Below, piece after piece: positions 55,864 through 64,000 of a stretch of DNA of 64,000 bases. The notes beneath the pieces are model-generated. The model had not been told where the DNA came from. It was given only the letters and a program-made list of their open reading frames with translations, and made no database searches. The stretch comes from Campylobacter volucris. Lineage in GTDB: Bacteria > Campylobacterota > Campylobacteria > Campylobacterales > Campylobacteraceae. Position 1 is the stretch's first letter. The number at the start of each line of letters is the position of its first letter. The DNA is taken from contig NZ_CP043428.1 of assembly GCF_008245045.1 (NCBI RefSeq), forward strand, positions 992,001-1,056,000, in the 5' to 3' direction. The position numbers were made by a program, and so were the translations under genes.

Positions 55864-57653
55864 TGAAAAACATTAGAAATTTCTCAATCATAGCTCATAT
55901 TGATCATGGAAAAAGCACACTAGCTGATAGAATTATTAGCGAATGCGGTGCAATTAGCGATAGATTAATGAGTAATCAAGTTATGGATACTATGGATATA
56001 GAAAAAGAACGCGGTATTACCATTAAAGCTCAATCGGTGCGTCTAAACTATACTTATAATAATGAAGAGTATATACTAAATTTAATTGATACTCCTGGCC
56101 ATGTAGATTTTTCCTATGAAGTTAGTAGGTCTTTAGCAAGCTGCGAAGGAGCCTTACTTGTAGTAGATGCCTCACAAGGAGTTGAAGCACAAACCATAGC
56201 AAATGTTTATATAGCATTAGAAAATAATCTTGAAATAATCCCTGTTATAAATAAAATCGATTTACCATCAGCTGATGTTGAAAAAGTAAAGCACGAAATT
56301 GAACATATCATCGGGATAGATTGCAAAGATGCAATTTGCGTAAGTGCTAAAACCGGGGTTGGTATTAAAGAACTTATAGAAACTGTCATTACAAAAATAC
56401 CAGCACCAAAAACCGATGATGAAGCTCCTGCTAAAGCTTTGATTTATGATTCTTGGTTTGATAATTATTTAGGAGCTTTAGCTTTGGTTAGAGTTTATGA
56501 AGGCAATATTTCCAAAAACGACGAAGTGTTAATAATGAGCACAGATAAAAGACATATTGTGCAAGATTTATTTTACCCACATCCTTTAAATCCAATAAAA
56601 ACCAAATCACTGCAATCAGGTGAAGTTGGTGTAATCGTTCTTGGACTTAAAAATGTCGCAGATGTTCAAGTTGGAGATACTATAACCTTAACTAAAAATA
56701 AAGCAAAAGAGGCTATAGGAGGTTTCGAAAAAGCTAAAGCTTTTGTTTTTGCAGGATTATATCCTATAGAAACTGATAAATTTGAAGATCTAAGAGATGC
56801 GCTTGATAAATTAAAACTAAATGATAGCTCTATAACTTACGAACCTGAAACTTCTTTAGCTTTAGGGTTTGGTTTTAGGGTTGGTTTTTTAGGACTTTTA
56901 CATATGGAGGTTATCAAAGAAAGATTAGAGCGTGAATTTAATCTTGATTTGATTGCAACAGCTCCTACTGTTACTTATGAAATTTATCAAACCGATGGAG
57001 AAATCTTAAAAATTCAAAATCCAAGCGAATTACCTCCTGTAAATAAAATCGATCATATTAAAGAACCTTATGTCAAAGCTACCATTATAACCCCTAGTGA
57101 ATTTTTAGGAAATTTAATTACTCTTTTAAATCGCAAACGGGGTATGCAAGTAAAAATGGATTATATCACTCCTGAGCGTGTTTTGCTTGAATATGATATA
57201 CCTTTAAATGAAATAGTTATGGATTTTTATGACAAATTAAAATCTTTGACCAAAGGCTATGCAAGTTTTGATTATGAGCCTATAGAATTTAGAATAGGTG
57301 ATTTGGTAAAACTTGATATCAAAGTAGCTGGGGAAAATGTAGATGCGCTAAGTATAATAGTGCCAAATGAAAAAGCTTTAAGCAAAGGAAGAGAATTGGT
57401 AAAAGCTATGAAAGAAATAGTCCCTAGACAACTTTTTGAAGTAGCTATACAAGCAAGTATAGGTAATAAAATCATAGCTAGAGAAAATGTAAAATCCATG
57501 GGGAAAAATGTAACAGCAAAATGCTATGGTGGTGATATCACAAGGAAAAGAAAACTTCTTGAAAAACAAAAAGAAGGTAAAAAGAGAATGAAAGCCATTG
57601 GCAAGGTTCATCTACCTCAAGAAGCATTTTTAAGTGTTTTAAAAATTGACTAA
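55863..57653 (+). CDS. lepA: Elongation factor 4 (LepA)
   Basis: Ribosome-associated GTPase. G1 [17 protein letters not shown]2/switch region [14 protein letters not shown]3 [15 protein letters not shown] and G4 [13 protein letters not shown]. The LepA-specific C-terminal domain ends in [20 protein letters not shown]. The 596 residues are normal. Its stop is at the edge of a terminator hairpin. Confidence 0.97.
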   Translation: MKNIRNFSIIAHIDHGKSTLADRIISECGAISDRLMSNQVMDTMDIEKERGITIKAQSVRLNYTYNNEEYILNLIDTPGHVDFSYEVSRSLASCEGALLVVDASQGVEAQTIANVYIALENNLEIIPVINKIDLPSADVEKVKHEIEHIIGIDCKDAICVSAKTGVGIKELIETVITKIPAPKTDDEAPAKALIYDSWFDNYLGALALVRVYEGNISKNDEVLIMSTDKRHIVQDLFYPHPLNPIKTKSLQSGEVGVIVLGLKNVADVQVGDTITLTKNKAKEAIGGFEKAKAFVFAGLYPIETDKFEDLRDALDKLKLNDSSITYEPETSLALGFGFRVGFLGLLHMEVIKERLEREFNLDLIATAPTVTYEIYQTDGEILKIQNPSELPPVNKIDHIKEPYVKATIITPSEFLGNLITLLNRKRGMQVKMDYITPERVLLEYDIPLNEIVMDFYDKLKSLTKGYASFDYEPIEFRIGDLVKLDIKVAGENVDALSIIVPNEKALSKGRELVKAMKEIVPRQLFEVAIQASIGNKIIARENVKSMGKNVTAKCYGGDITRKRKLLEKQKEGKKRMKAIGKVHLPQEAFLSVLKID

Positions 57654-57673
57654 TCCCTAGAATACTAGGGATT
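57652..57673. terminator. Bidirectional terminator between lepA and the convergent gene
   Basis: AATCCCTAG / CTAGGGATT, a perfect 9 bp stem with an AATA loop, overlaps both stop codons. It is the most GC-rich hairpin in the window, with short A/T flanks on both sides. Confidence 0.75.
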
Positions 57674-58292
57674 ATGCATTGATATCTAAAGAATTTCCAC
57701 CCAATTGGTTAATCTTTTGAGTTACTTTTTCAATAGCTTTATCAATAGTTTGATAGCTGATATCAGGAAGCTTGCCACCCCACATTTTTTCTGCTTGCTC
57801 AAATCCTGTTTTTAATCCTTCTAAGCCTTTTTGGAGTTTTTCTACATCATCTCCGGCTCCATTGATAACAAAATCAGCCAATCTTTGAGAAGTTTTTGCT
57901 ACACCAAAAAATCCATCCTCACTAACAAGTTCTTTAGCCTCATCACTAGTTAAGCTAAAAATATCCTTGCCTTCATACCCTATTGCTTTAAAATCTATAC
58001 CAGAAAGAACAGAAGATAAAGGATTATTTGAATTTGCTAAACCTGCTATGTTAGCTTGTGAAAAACTATTTGCTGAACTCATACTTAAAGTTTGTTGCAT
58101 AAAACTCATGGTATAAAGCTCAGTAATGCCTTTTCCACCTAAACTTGCAAGCTTATCAAGTTTTTCTTTGTCAATATCCTTTGTACTATTTGCACTTTTG
58201 GTATTAGTATCTTCAAGTTTTGTATTCGAATCAGCCTTCCTATTGCTAACTTGTGACTCTGCAGCCACTCTAGAATACGAATTTATTTGCAT
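57672..58292 (-). CDS. Uncharacterised protein with sigma28-type promoter
   Basis: A 206-residue soluble protein without signal peptide or membrane helix. The N-terminal third (to about residue 45) is Ser/Asn/Lys-rich and looks disordered; the rest is probably helical, with conserved-looking blocks FMQQTLSMSSANSF, LTSDEAKELVSEDGFFGVA and LKTGFEQAEKMWGGKLPDIS. I recognise no known domain. Related Helicobacter and Campylobacter proteins have been labelled 'hydrogenase-4 component G', which nothing here supports. The promoter at 58325-58351 points to expression with flagella. The ribosome site AAGGAG is strong. Confidence 0.85.
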   Translation of the reverse strand: MQINSYSRVAAESQVSNRKADSNTKLEDTNTKSANSTKDIDKEKLDKLASLGGKGITELYTMSFMQQTLSMSSANSFSQANIAGLANSNNPLSSVLSGIDFKAIGYEGKDIFSLTSDEAKELVSEDGFFGVAKTSQRLADFVINGAGDDVEKLQKGLEGLKTGFEQAEKMWGGKLPDISYQTIDKAIEKVTQKINQLGGNSLDINA

Positions 58293-58324
58293 CCTTGCTC
58301 CTTTTGTTTGTTGTGGGTTTATGA

Positions 58325-58351
58325 AAATCGGTAAAAATCATTTAAAATTTA
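58325..58351 (-). promoter_or_regulatory. Sigma28 (FliA) promoter
   Basis: On the minus strand TAAA (58351-58348), 17 nt, CGATTT (58330-58325). The -10 fits the Campylobacter CGATWT and the spacing equals that of the classic TAAA-N15-GCCGATAA. It ends 33 nt before the start codon of the gene at 58292. Confidence 0.75.
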
Positions 58352-58380
58352 TATTAAGTTGTATATAAATAATTTTACAA

Positions 58381-58386
58381 TATAAT
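58381..58386 (+). promoter_or_regulatory. -10 box upstream of the small ORF and MATE gene
   Basis: TATAAT in TTTTACAATATAATACT, 47 nt before the 26-residue ORF and 174 nt before the MATE transporter start. It is divergent from the sigma28 promoter. Confidence 0.6.
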
Positions 58387-58432
58387 ACTTACATTATTTT
58401 AACAAATAGGATTTTTAAAATTTAGGTGATAT

Positions 58433-58513
58433 ATGTTTTTTGCAACTTTTTTTGTAACAACTTTGATGCTATATTTTAAAGATACTATAGAGGATATTGA
58501 AAGTCTTTATTAG
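58433..58513 (+). CDS. Possible 26-residue membrane peptide
   Basis: A short ORF with ATG after TTAGGTGATAT, a usable ribosome site. The predicted product begins MFFATFFVTTLMLYF (one short hydrophobic helix) and ends in an acidic KDTIEDIESLY. It occupies the otherwise empty leader between the -10 box and the MATE gene, 46 nt upstream of it. It could be a leader peptide, a small membrane protein or chance. Confidence 0.4.
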   Translation: MFFATFFVTTLMLYFKDTIEDIESLY

Positions 58514-58559
58514 CTTTATTTGTTTTTAAAAAATTAAATAAACATTAATAAGGATTTTC

Positions 58560-59894
58560 ATGTCGATACATAATTTTTACACTTCATCAAACCCCACTAA
58601 GTTATTTTTTAAATGTGCATTGCCTAATATGGCTAGTGCAGCTTTTATATACCTTTATATAATTATTGATGGAATTTTTGTTGGTAGATATCTTGGAGTA
58701 GATGCTTTAGCAGCTATGAATTTAGTGATGCCTTTTATTATGATTAGTTTTGCATTAGCAGATATGATAGCCATAGGATCTTCTGTGCAAATTTCTATCA
58801 ATCTAGGAAAAGGAAAAATAGAACAAGCAAGAAGAATTTTTTCTTTTTGTCTTTTATTGATTTTTATCATTTCATGTTTTATGGGAATTTTAGGCTTTTT
58901 TCTTGCAAATTCTTTAAGCAAACTCATGGGAGCAAGCGAACATATACAAATTTTATCCACTCAATATATGCAAATTTTTGCACTTTTTGCACCAGCTACT
59001 ATGCTTTCTTTTGCACTTGATAATTACTTAAGAATTTGCGGAAAAACTTTTTATAGTATGATGGTAAATATCATCATAGCTTTAAGTAATATTATTTTAG
59101 ATTGGCTTTTTATTGTAGTTTTTGGATGGGGACTTTTTTCAGCTGCATTAGCAACATGCATAGGTATGTTTTTGGGCACTATACTAGGTTTTATCCCATT
59201 TGTATTTAAAAATCTTATTTTAAAATTTAAAAAACCTCTGATAAATTTTAATATACTAAAAAGCATTCTTTATAATGGTTCTTCTGAATTTTTCTCAAAT
59301 ATTTCAAGTTCTATTTATACCATACTTGCTAATGCTATCTTGTTAAAAATAGCAGGTAACAATGCTTTAGCAGCATTTTCTATTATACTTTATTTAAGCA
59401 CCTTTGTTTTTATACTTGTTATAGCAATGTGTGATGCGATGCAACCAGCTATAAGCTATAATTATGGGCACAAAAACCTAAAAAGAATTCAAGATATTTT
59501 CAAAAGAATGTTTTTTGCTTCTTTTTTCATCGGAATTTTTACATTTTTATGCGTTTATTTTTACAATGATTTTATCGTTGAAATTTTTAACAAAGACAAT
59601 AATCAAGAATTTTTTCTCATAGCACAAAATGCACTTTTGATTTTTTCTTTTTCTTTTTTATTGAGTTGGTTTGGTAAATTTTGTGCTTCGTTTTTTACAG
59701 CACTAGATAAACCTTTACTTTCTTTGAGTATTTCAATCATACAAAGTCTAATTTTACCTTTTATATTTATTTATGCATTGTCTTATTTTTTTGGTTTAAA
59801 TGGTATATGGGCAGCTTCTATAGTGAGTGAAATTTGTGTGGTTTTTATAGCTTATTTTATATTACGCAAAAGCTTTAAAAATCTAAACTTTTAG
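58560..59894 (+). CDS. MATE-family efflux transporter
   Basis: A 12-helix exporter of 444 residues using H+ or Na+ gradients. The N-terminal region KLFFKCALPNMASAAFIYLY and DGIFVGRYLGVDALAAMNLV is typical of MATE proteins (DinF/NorM-like, MepA branch). A second half repeats the fold: NGSSEFFSNISSSIYTILAN and AMCDAMQPAISYNYGHK. Substrate is unknown, drugs or metabolites. It overlaps hemD by 20 nt at the 3' end. Confidence 0.9.
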   Translation: MSIHNFYTSSNPTKLFFKCALPNMASAAFIYLYIIIDGIFVGRYLGVDALAAMNLVMPFIMISFALADMIAIGSSVQISINLGKGKIEQARRIFSFCLLLIFIISCFMGILGFFLANSLSKLMGASEHIQILSTQYMQIFALFAPATMLSFALDNYLRICGKTFYSMMVNIIIALSNIILDWLFIVVFGWGLFSAALATCIGMFLGTILGFIPFVFKNLILKFKKPLINFNILKSILYNGSSEFFSNISSSIYTILANAILLKIAGNNALAAFSIILYLSTFVFILVIAMCDAMQPAISYNYGHKNLKRIQDIFKRMFFASFFIGIFTFLCVYFYNDFIVEIFNKDNNQEFFLIAQNALLIFSFSFLLSWFGKFCASFFTALDKPLLSLSISIIQSLILPFIFIYALSYFFGLNGIWAASIVSEICVVFIAYFILRKSFKNLNF

Positions 59895-60507
59895 CCAAAT
59901 TAATGCAAGAATTTAAATCTTGCTCTTGGCAAATATATAAATTTTTAAAATGTTTTAACTTTTTAGCTGTTTTCTCACCTATAACTACAATCTTATCTTC
60001 TGTTTTTAACTCATAAAAATTTAAGAAATTATCCACACTAGAAGGAGCACTGAAAACAAAAACAGCAGGATGATTTAAAGATATATTTTGAGAGTTTAGA
60101 GAAATATTTTCATACACTATTTTTTGAGTAAGATTTATATTAGAATTTAACAAAATTTCATCTAAACTAGAGCTAATTTTTTTTGCTCTTAGATATAGAC
60201 ATTTTTTATTTTTAAACTCATTTAAAAATTCATAAGCTAAATTTTCTCCATAAGCTTTACTTGGATATTTTACATTTTTAAAACCAAGTTCTTTGGCTAA
60301 TTTTGCACTTTTAAATCCCACAGCATATAAATTAATATCCCAATTTATATTAGAATCGCTTTGCATTAAAGCTTTAAGAGCATTTTTGGAACTAATAATC
60401 AAACAATCAAATTCATACAAATTAACACAAAAATCACAAAATTTAATCTCGCTTAAAACAATATTTTCCACACCTATAAATTCTTGCGTTCCTATAAAAT
60501 AAACCAT
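59875..60507 (-). CDS. hemD: Uroporphyrinogen-III synthase
   Basis: Closes hydroxymethylbilane to uroporphyrinogen III. The family is poorly conserved; support comes from the two-domain pattern, DCLIISSKNALKALM near residue 55, VFVFSAPSSVDNFLNFY and the VVIGEKTAKKL motif, and from its position next to thiE as in C. jejuni. The 210 residues are short but usual for the genus. It converges on the MATE gene and overlaps it by 20 nt. Confidence 0.82.
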   Translation of the reverse strand: MVYFIGTQEFIGVENIVLSEIKFCDFCVNLYEFDCLIISSKNALKALMQSDSNINWDINLYAVGFKSAKLAKELGFKNVKYPSKAYGENLAYEFLNEFKNKKCLYLRAKKISSSLDEILLNSNINLTQKIVYENISLNSQNISLNHPAVFVFSAPSSVDNFLNFYELKTEDKIVVIGEKTAKKLKHFKNLYICQEQDLNSCINLAKSLDF

Positions 60508-60509
60508 AT

Positions 60510-61124
60510 TTATAAACTCTCAAAAGCTTGTTTTAAATTAAATACACTTTTACTTGGATCTTTAGCATCCATAATAGCTCTAATTACAGCCACTCCATCT
60601 ATAGCAATACCTTTAAGTAAAGAAATATTTGCATGATCAATACCACCAATTGCCACTACTGACAAAGGACTTAAATTTACAATCTCTTTTAAACCATCAA
60701 TTCCAAGCACCATACATTCTTTCTTACTAGGAGTTGGAAAAACCGCACCAACTCCTATATAATCAGCTTTTTGTAAATTTACCAGCTCACTTTTATGATT
60801 AATTGTTAATCCTATTAATTTTTCATCTCCTAAAATTTGTCTAGCTATTTTTAAAGGTAAATCTTTTTGGCCAATATGAACTCCACTAGCATCCACTGCT
60901 AAAGCAATATCAATCCTATCATTAATTAAAAATGGAACTTTAAATTCATCACATAATCTTTTTACTTTTAATGCTAAATTATAAAATTCTAAAGTATTGA
61001 GTTCTTTTTCTCTAAGTTGGACTATATTCACTCCTGCTTTAAGTGCTTCTTTTACGATATTTAAAAATTTATCTTCGCTTTTTTGCTCTTTGCTTGCGAC
61101 TAAATAAATTTTATATGAGTTCAT
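60510..61124 (-). CDS. thiE: Thiamine-phosphate synthase
   Basis: Joins HMP pyrophosphate and thiazole phosphate to thiamine phosphate. Motifs: VNIVQLREKELNT, FLINDRIDIALAVDASGVHI with GQKDLP, and GVGAVFPTPSKKE. I place the start at 61124 (MNSYKIYLVASKEQ); the frame open to 61154 adds ten residues inside thiM. The 204 residues are normal. It overlaps thiM by 14 nt. Confidence 0.93.
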   Translation of the reverse strand: MNSYKIYLVASKEQKSEDKFLNIVKEALKAGVNIVQLREKELNTLEFYNLALKVKRLCDEFKVPFLINDRIDIALAVDASGVHIGQKDLPLKIARQILGDEKLIGLTINHKSELVNLQKADYIGVGAVFPTPSKKECMVLGIDGLKEIVNLSPLSVVAIGGIDHANISLLKGIAIDGVAVIRAIMDAKDPSKSVFNLKQAFESL

Positions 61125-61890
61125 ATTTAGCCTTGTTTTTAATATCTTCATCATTAATATTGCTTAGTTCATCAAGCAAATTCATCCTAAAGCTCCCTGT
61201 GCCTTTGGAATTTATTTGTGCTAACTCACAAGCTATATTAAAACTAAGCATAGCATACAAGCTTGCTTGAAATTTATCTTCTATCACTCCAGCAAATACT
61301 CCACACACAGAAGCGCACATACAACCTGCTCCAGTAATTTTAGTAGCCATGATAGAACCATTATAAATTTTTGCAATTTTATCTTTTGAAATAATAAAAT
61401 CAATCTCACCAGTTACTACTAAAATTCTATCAGTATTTTGAGTGTATTCTTGAGCTTTTTGTAAAAAATCATCATTGATTATAAAAGTATTATCTGTTCC
61501 TTTTGCTTTACCGTCTAAACCAATAATGCTTGCAATCTCTGAAGCATTTGCTTTAATAATGCTAATTTTATTTGATAATAATTTGCTATTAATCTCATTT
61601 CTTGCACAAGTAACACCCATTGCAACAGGATCAAGAATAATAGCTTTATTTAATTTTTCATAATAAGCTACACTTTCATACATTGCCTTAGCTACTCTTT
61701 CATTAATCGTGCCTGTATTTAAAACTAAACAATTAGAAATTTTAGAAAATTCTTTTTGTTCTTTGTCAAAATCAGCCATTATAGGACTAGCACCTAAAGC
61801 TATAGTAGCATTTGCACAATCATTTACTGTTACATAATTTGTTATATGATGGATTAAAGGTTTTATTTTTCTTATTTTTGCAATATACAT
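61111..61890 (-). CDS. thiM: Hydroxyethylthiazole kinase
   Basis: Phosphorylates hydroxyethylthiazole for thiamine salvage. N-terminus PLIHHITNYVTVNDCANATI with GASPIMAD, then ILDPVAMGVTCARNEI and the anion hole TGAGCMCASVCG. The 259 residues are normal. Not all campylobacters carry this gene; here it sits between thiD (2 nt gap) and thiE (14 nt overlap), so the operon can make thiamine phosphate from salvaged parts. Confidence 0.94.
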   Translation of the reverse strand: MYIAKIRKIKPLIHHITNYVTVNDCANATIALGASPIMADFDKEQKEFSKISNCLVLNTGTINERVAKAMYESVAYYEKLNKAIILDPVAMGVTCARNEINSKLLSNKISIIKANASEIASIIGLDGKAKGTDNTFIINDDFLQKAQEYTQNTDRILVVTGEIDFIISKDKIAKIYNGSIMATKITGAGCMCASVCGVFAGVIEDKFQASLYAMLSFNIACELAQINSKGTGSFRMNLLDELSNINDEDIKNKAKYELI

Positions 61891-61892
61891 TA

Positions 61893-62705
61893 TTATTCCT
61901 TATCAAATTTAAAAAAATGATTTGTAGGGCCACAACCCTTGCCAAGTGCTAAAGAATTTAAAATAGCACCATAAACATATTCTTTAGCTAAAGCTATGGC
62001 TTGATATTTGTTTTTTCCAAGTGCTAAGTTACTTGCTATAGCAGAACTAAGCGTACATCCTGTGCCGTGAGTATTTTTAGTATCAATCTTTTCACCTTTA
62101 AAGATACTAAATTCTTTCCCATCATAAAAAACATCATTAGTATTTTCTTTACTATGACCACCTTTTATCAAAACACTTTTAGCACCATAATCAAAAAGTT
62201 TTAAAGCTGCTTTTTTCATATCTTCTTCATTATAAATTTTAAAATCACATAAAAATTCAGCCTCAGGGATATTTGGAGTGAGTACATCTGCTAATGAAAG
62301 AATTTCATCTTTAAAGAATTGACAATTTTCCAAAGGCATTAAAGCATAGCCGTTTTTAGCAAACATCACAGGATCAATTACTATATTTTCACATTTAAAA
62401 TGAAGTAAATTTTCTTTTACACAACTTATAATCTCTTTAGAACCAAGCATACCAATTTTTACAGCTTTAGGGGTAATATCTTCATAAATTGCTAGCATTT
62501 GTTCATCTATAATTTTTTTAGGTATATCAAAACAAGAAATAACCCTAGTAGTATTTTCAGCTACCACGCTTAACACTACACTCATTCCAAACAAACCATG
62601 AGCACTAAAAGTTTTCAAATCAGCTTGCAATCCAGCTCCACCACTACAATCACTGCCTGCTATAGTAAGAATTGGAATTTTTGTTTTAGTTTGTGCTTGT
62701 ATCAT
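61893..62705 (-). CDS. thiD: Hydroxymethylpyrimidine/phosphomethylpyrimidine kinase
   Basis: Phosphorylates HMP twice for thiamine synthesis. Ribokinase-family motifs: LTIAGSDCSGGAGLQADLKT at the start, VIDPVMFAKNGYALM, VLTPNIPEAEFL and the anion hole THGTGCTLSSAIA. The 270 residues are normal. It is the first gene of thiD-thiM-thiE behind the TPP riboswitch and the hairpin that covers its ribosome site. Confidence 0.95.
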   Translation of the reverse strand: MIQAQTKTKIPILTIAGSDCSGGAGLQADLKTFSAHGLFGMSVVLSVVAENTTRVISCFDIPKKIIDEQMLAIYEDITPKAVKIGMLGSKEIISCVKENLLHFKCENIVIDPVMFAKNGYALMPLENCQFFKDEILSLADVLTPNIPEAEFLCDFKIYNEEDMKKAALKLFDYGAKSVLIKGGHSKENTNDVFYDGKEFSIFKGEKIDTKNTHGTGCTLSSAIASNLALGKNKYQAIALAKEYVYGAILNSLALGKGCGPTNHFFKFDKE

Positions 62706-62711
62706 TTTTTA

Positions 62712-62732
62712 TCCTTACATTTAAAATAAGGA
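62712..62732 (-). promoter_or_regulatory. Hairpin covering the thiD ribosome site
   Basis: On the minus strand TCCTTA (62732-62727) can pair with TAAGGA (62717-62712) around a 9 nt A/T loop. TAAGGA contains the thiD Shine-Dalgarno, 6 nt before the ATG. It is a natural off-state for the riboswitch just upstream, acting on translation rather than on termination, since no terminator with a U tract is present. Confidence 0.6.
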
Positions 62733-62737
62733 ATTTT

Positions 62738-62825
62738 TTGCAAGAAATTCAAAGTTTGCATTATCAAACTTCTCAAGGGTCGAAGCCAAACTTCCTCTCA
62801 GCAAAAAGCTCCCCAATAATTAAAA
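62738..62825 (-). ncRNA. TPP (thiamine pyrophosphate) riboswitch
   Basis: On the minus strand the leader has GGGGAGC, the diagnostic GCTGAGA (CTGAGA at 62801-62796), GACCCTT, and the P5 hairpin GTTTG-ATAATG-CAAAC (62769-62754), whose ATAATG loop matches the THI-box consensus. GGGG can pair with CCC of the ACCCTT segment (P2), and GAAG/CTTC form P3. The usual CCTGAT segment between ACCCTT and P5 is missing or replaced by GAGAA, so P4 is atypical. The position right before thiD-thiM-thiE fits the assignment. Confidence 0.78.
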
Positions 62826-62898
62826 ATTATACCTTAGTAATTTTAAATTATCCAAAACTATTGTTATAATTTTAAAAATATATATTTTAGGAAATTTA

Positions 62899-63360
62899 AT
62901 GATTAAAATTGTTTTTGTATGTCTGGGAAACATTTGTCGATCACCTATGGCTGAATTTATTATGAAAGATATACTTCAAAAAGCAAATTTAAGACATCTT
63001 TTTAGCATATCTAGCGCAGGAACTTCAGGCTATCATGATGGAGAAGATATGCATCATAAAACCAAAGCCTTATTGAAAAGTAAAAATATCAAAGCTTGTG
63101 ATTTTTGTAGTCAAAAATTAACACAAAAAATATGCGATGAAAATGATTATATCTTTGTAATGGATGATTCTAATTTTAAAGAAGTTGTTAAAAATTTTCC
63201 ACAACACAAACATAAAATTCAAAAAATTACAAACTACACACCCAATTTAACATATACTGAAGTCCCTGATCCTTGGTATAGTGGAAATTTTGATGAAACT
63301 TATTTAATCCTTTCGCAAGCATGTGAAAATATATTCAATCTACTCAAAAAAGATTTTTAA
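62899..63360 (+). CDS. Low-molecular-weight protein tyrosine phosphatase
   Basis: Cytoplasmic phosphotyrosine phosphatase fold shared with arsenate reductases. The P-loop FVCLGNICRSPMAEF (CX5R, cysteine at residue 7 region) lies at the N-terminus and the general acid in VPDPWYSGNFDE near residue 120. The 153 residues are usual. No tyrosine kinase gene is adjacent. The leader has TTTTAGGAAATTT as ribosome site. Confidence 0.92.
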   Translation: MIKIVFVCLGNICRSPMAEFIMKDILQKANLRHLFSISSAGTSGYHDGEDMHHKTKALLKSKNIKACDFCSQKLTQKICDENDYIFVMDDSNFKEVVKNFPQHKHKIQKITNYTPNLTYTEVPDPWYSGNFDETYLILSQACENIFNLLKKDF

Positions 63361-63389
63361 ATTTAAAAAGTATTTATTATTTTTTTTGA

Positions 63390-63395
63390 TATAAT
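63390..63395 (+). promoter_or_regulatory. -10 box of the chemoreceptor gene
   Basis: TATAAT in TTTTTTTGATATAATTTTT, an extended -10 with T-rich upstream, 35 nt before the start. Confidence 0.65.
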
Positions 63396-63429
63396 TTTTA
63401 CTTTTAAAAATTACTGAAAGGTTATTTAG

Positions 63430-64000
63430 ATGAAAAGTATCAAGCTAAAAATTTCATTGATCTCTAATATAATAGCCATTGTGTGTCTTGTTATATTGGG
63501 TATTATCACTTTTATTTTCACCAAAGATGCTTTAAACCATGAGGTGGTTAAGGCTGAAATAAATTATGTAAAAACCGCTGAAAAATCTATGAAAGATTTT
63601 AAAAGCTATAATGTCCGTTCTTTGGAAAAATTAGCTCAAGCTGTTACAAGGTATTCTTACGAAGAATTAAATACTCAAGAAAAACTCATGCAAAATACTG
63701 GCAAAATTTTAAAGTCTTTTAGAGATGCAGGAAATTTCTTAGCAGTTTATATAGCACAAACTAATGGAGAACTAATCGTAAGCGATCCAGATAGTGATAG
63801 CAAAGGTTTAGAATATGGAATTTATGGCAAAGCAGATAATTACGATGCTACAACTAGAGAATTTTACATAGAAGCATTAAAAGCAAATGGTTTGTATATT
63901 ACTGCTGCATATATTGATGCTACTACAGGATTGCCTTGCTTTACTTATGCTATGCCAATATATAAAAATAATAAATTAATTGGTATTTTAGCAATTGATG
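63430..64000 (+). CDS. Methyl-accepting chemotaxis protein with dCache-type sensor (3' truncated by window edge)
   Basis: The first 190 residues of a transmembrane chemoreceptor. A membrane segment (about residues 9-31, ISLISNIIAIVCLVILGIIT) is followed by a periplasmic sensor whose end LPCFTYAMPIYKNNKLIGIL and ATTREFYIEALKANGLYIT are typical of dCache_1 domains of Campylobacter Tlp receptors. The signalling domain lies beyond the window. The start follows GAAAGGTTATTTAG. The ligand cannot be predicted from what is visible. Confidence 0.88.
   Translation, partial: MKSIKLKISLISNIIAIVCLVILGIITFIFTKDALNHEVVKAEINYVKTAEKSMKDFKSYNVRSLEKLAQAVTRYSYEELNTQEKLMQNTGKILKSFRDAGNFLAVYIAQTNGELIVSDPDSDSKGLEYGIYGKADNYDATTREFYIEALKANGLYITAAYIDATTGLPCFTYAMPIYKNNKLIGILAID

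Noticed and set aside
57672-58292. Annotation as hydrogenase-4 component G.
   Set aside because: No hydrogenase genes are near and no supporting motif is visible; the promoter points to the flagellar regulon instead.
1-64000. tRNA or rRNA genes, insertion sequences, prophage or attachment sites.
   Set aside because: I found no cloverleaf T-arm pattern, rRNA sequence, transposase or integrase reading frame, and base composition looks even by eye. A tRNAscan or covariance search would settle small RNAs.

Overview
The window is a very AT-rich stretch of a Campylobacter chromosome. The gene content and order match blocks known from C. jejuni (uvrD-truB-csrA-ispE-smpB-clpS-clpA-aat; flgB-flgC-fliE-pbp; argS-tatA-gmk-acidic protein-fliR; rpsB-tsf; petABC; dccRS; the liv operon; thiE-thiD). 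These blocks are joined in a different order from C. jejuni, which together with an adjacent thiM suggests a species of the C. lari group. That species-level placement is inference. Genes are packed very tightly, many with 1-40 nt overlaps. I see no rRNA, tRNA, insertion sequence, prophage or CRISPR array, and no intergenic gap above 300 nt (the largest, 58293-58559, holds two promoters and a possible 26-residue ORF).

Layout. 1-7730 (+): helicase, tRNA pseudouridine synthase, CsrA, IspE, SmpB, a thioredoxin-fold lipoprotein, ClpS/ClpA and Aat, which supplies the N-terminal leucine that ClpS recognises. 7731-10854 (+): a sigma54-type promoter and the rod genes flgB-flgC-fliE, then an FtsI-class PBP. 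10851-13786 (-): ferrochelatase and a Gfo/Idh/MocA plus DegT aminotransferase pair. 13890-18899 (+): alaS, maf, pbpA. 18981-22420 (+): periplasmic methionine sulfoxide reductase msrPQ and a Tat-exported SpdH-like flavoprotein. 22396-25397 (-): paired SMR transporters, a small HMA metal chaperone and CopA. 25538-28654 (+): YebC, cyclophilin, DedA, split ThrE. 28659-40997 (-): argS, tatA, gmk, an acidic protein with a huge EENV repeat, fliR, an ABC ATPase, tsf, rpsB, the cytochrome bc1 complex and mnmG. 41101-42552 (+): ribE, pgeF and a small gene. 42553-44431 (-): DccRS. 44563-46007 (+): two hemerythrins and an RHH protein. 46120-57653 (+): a cytochrome c, the liv branched-chain amino acid uptake system, CcsBA, a membrane protein and LepA. 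57672-58292 (-): an unknown gene behind a good sigma28 promoter. 58560-59894 (+): MATE transporter. 59875-62705 (-): hemD and thiE-thiM-thiD behind a divergent TPP riboswitch. 62899-64000 (+): LMW phosphatase and the start of a chemoreceptor.

Points most worth following up: the 36-copy EENV tetrapeptide repeat in a protein with a degenerate receiver domain; a predicted pseudoknot in the rpsB leader; strong inverted repeats reaching the Shine-Dalgarno sequences of msrP and the SpdH-like gene; the divergent TPP riboswitch with a Shine-Dalgarno-masking hairpin; twin hemerythrins with a conserved CxC-x23-CxxC tail; and the sigma28-type promoter that ties an uncharacterised gene to the flagellar regulon.
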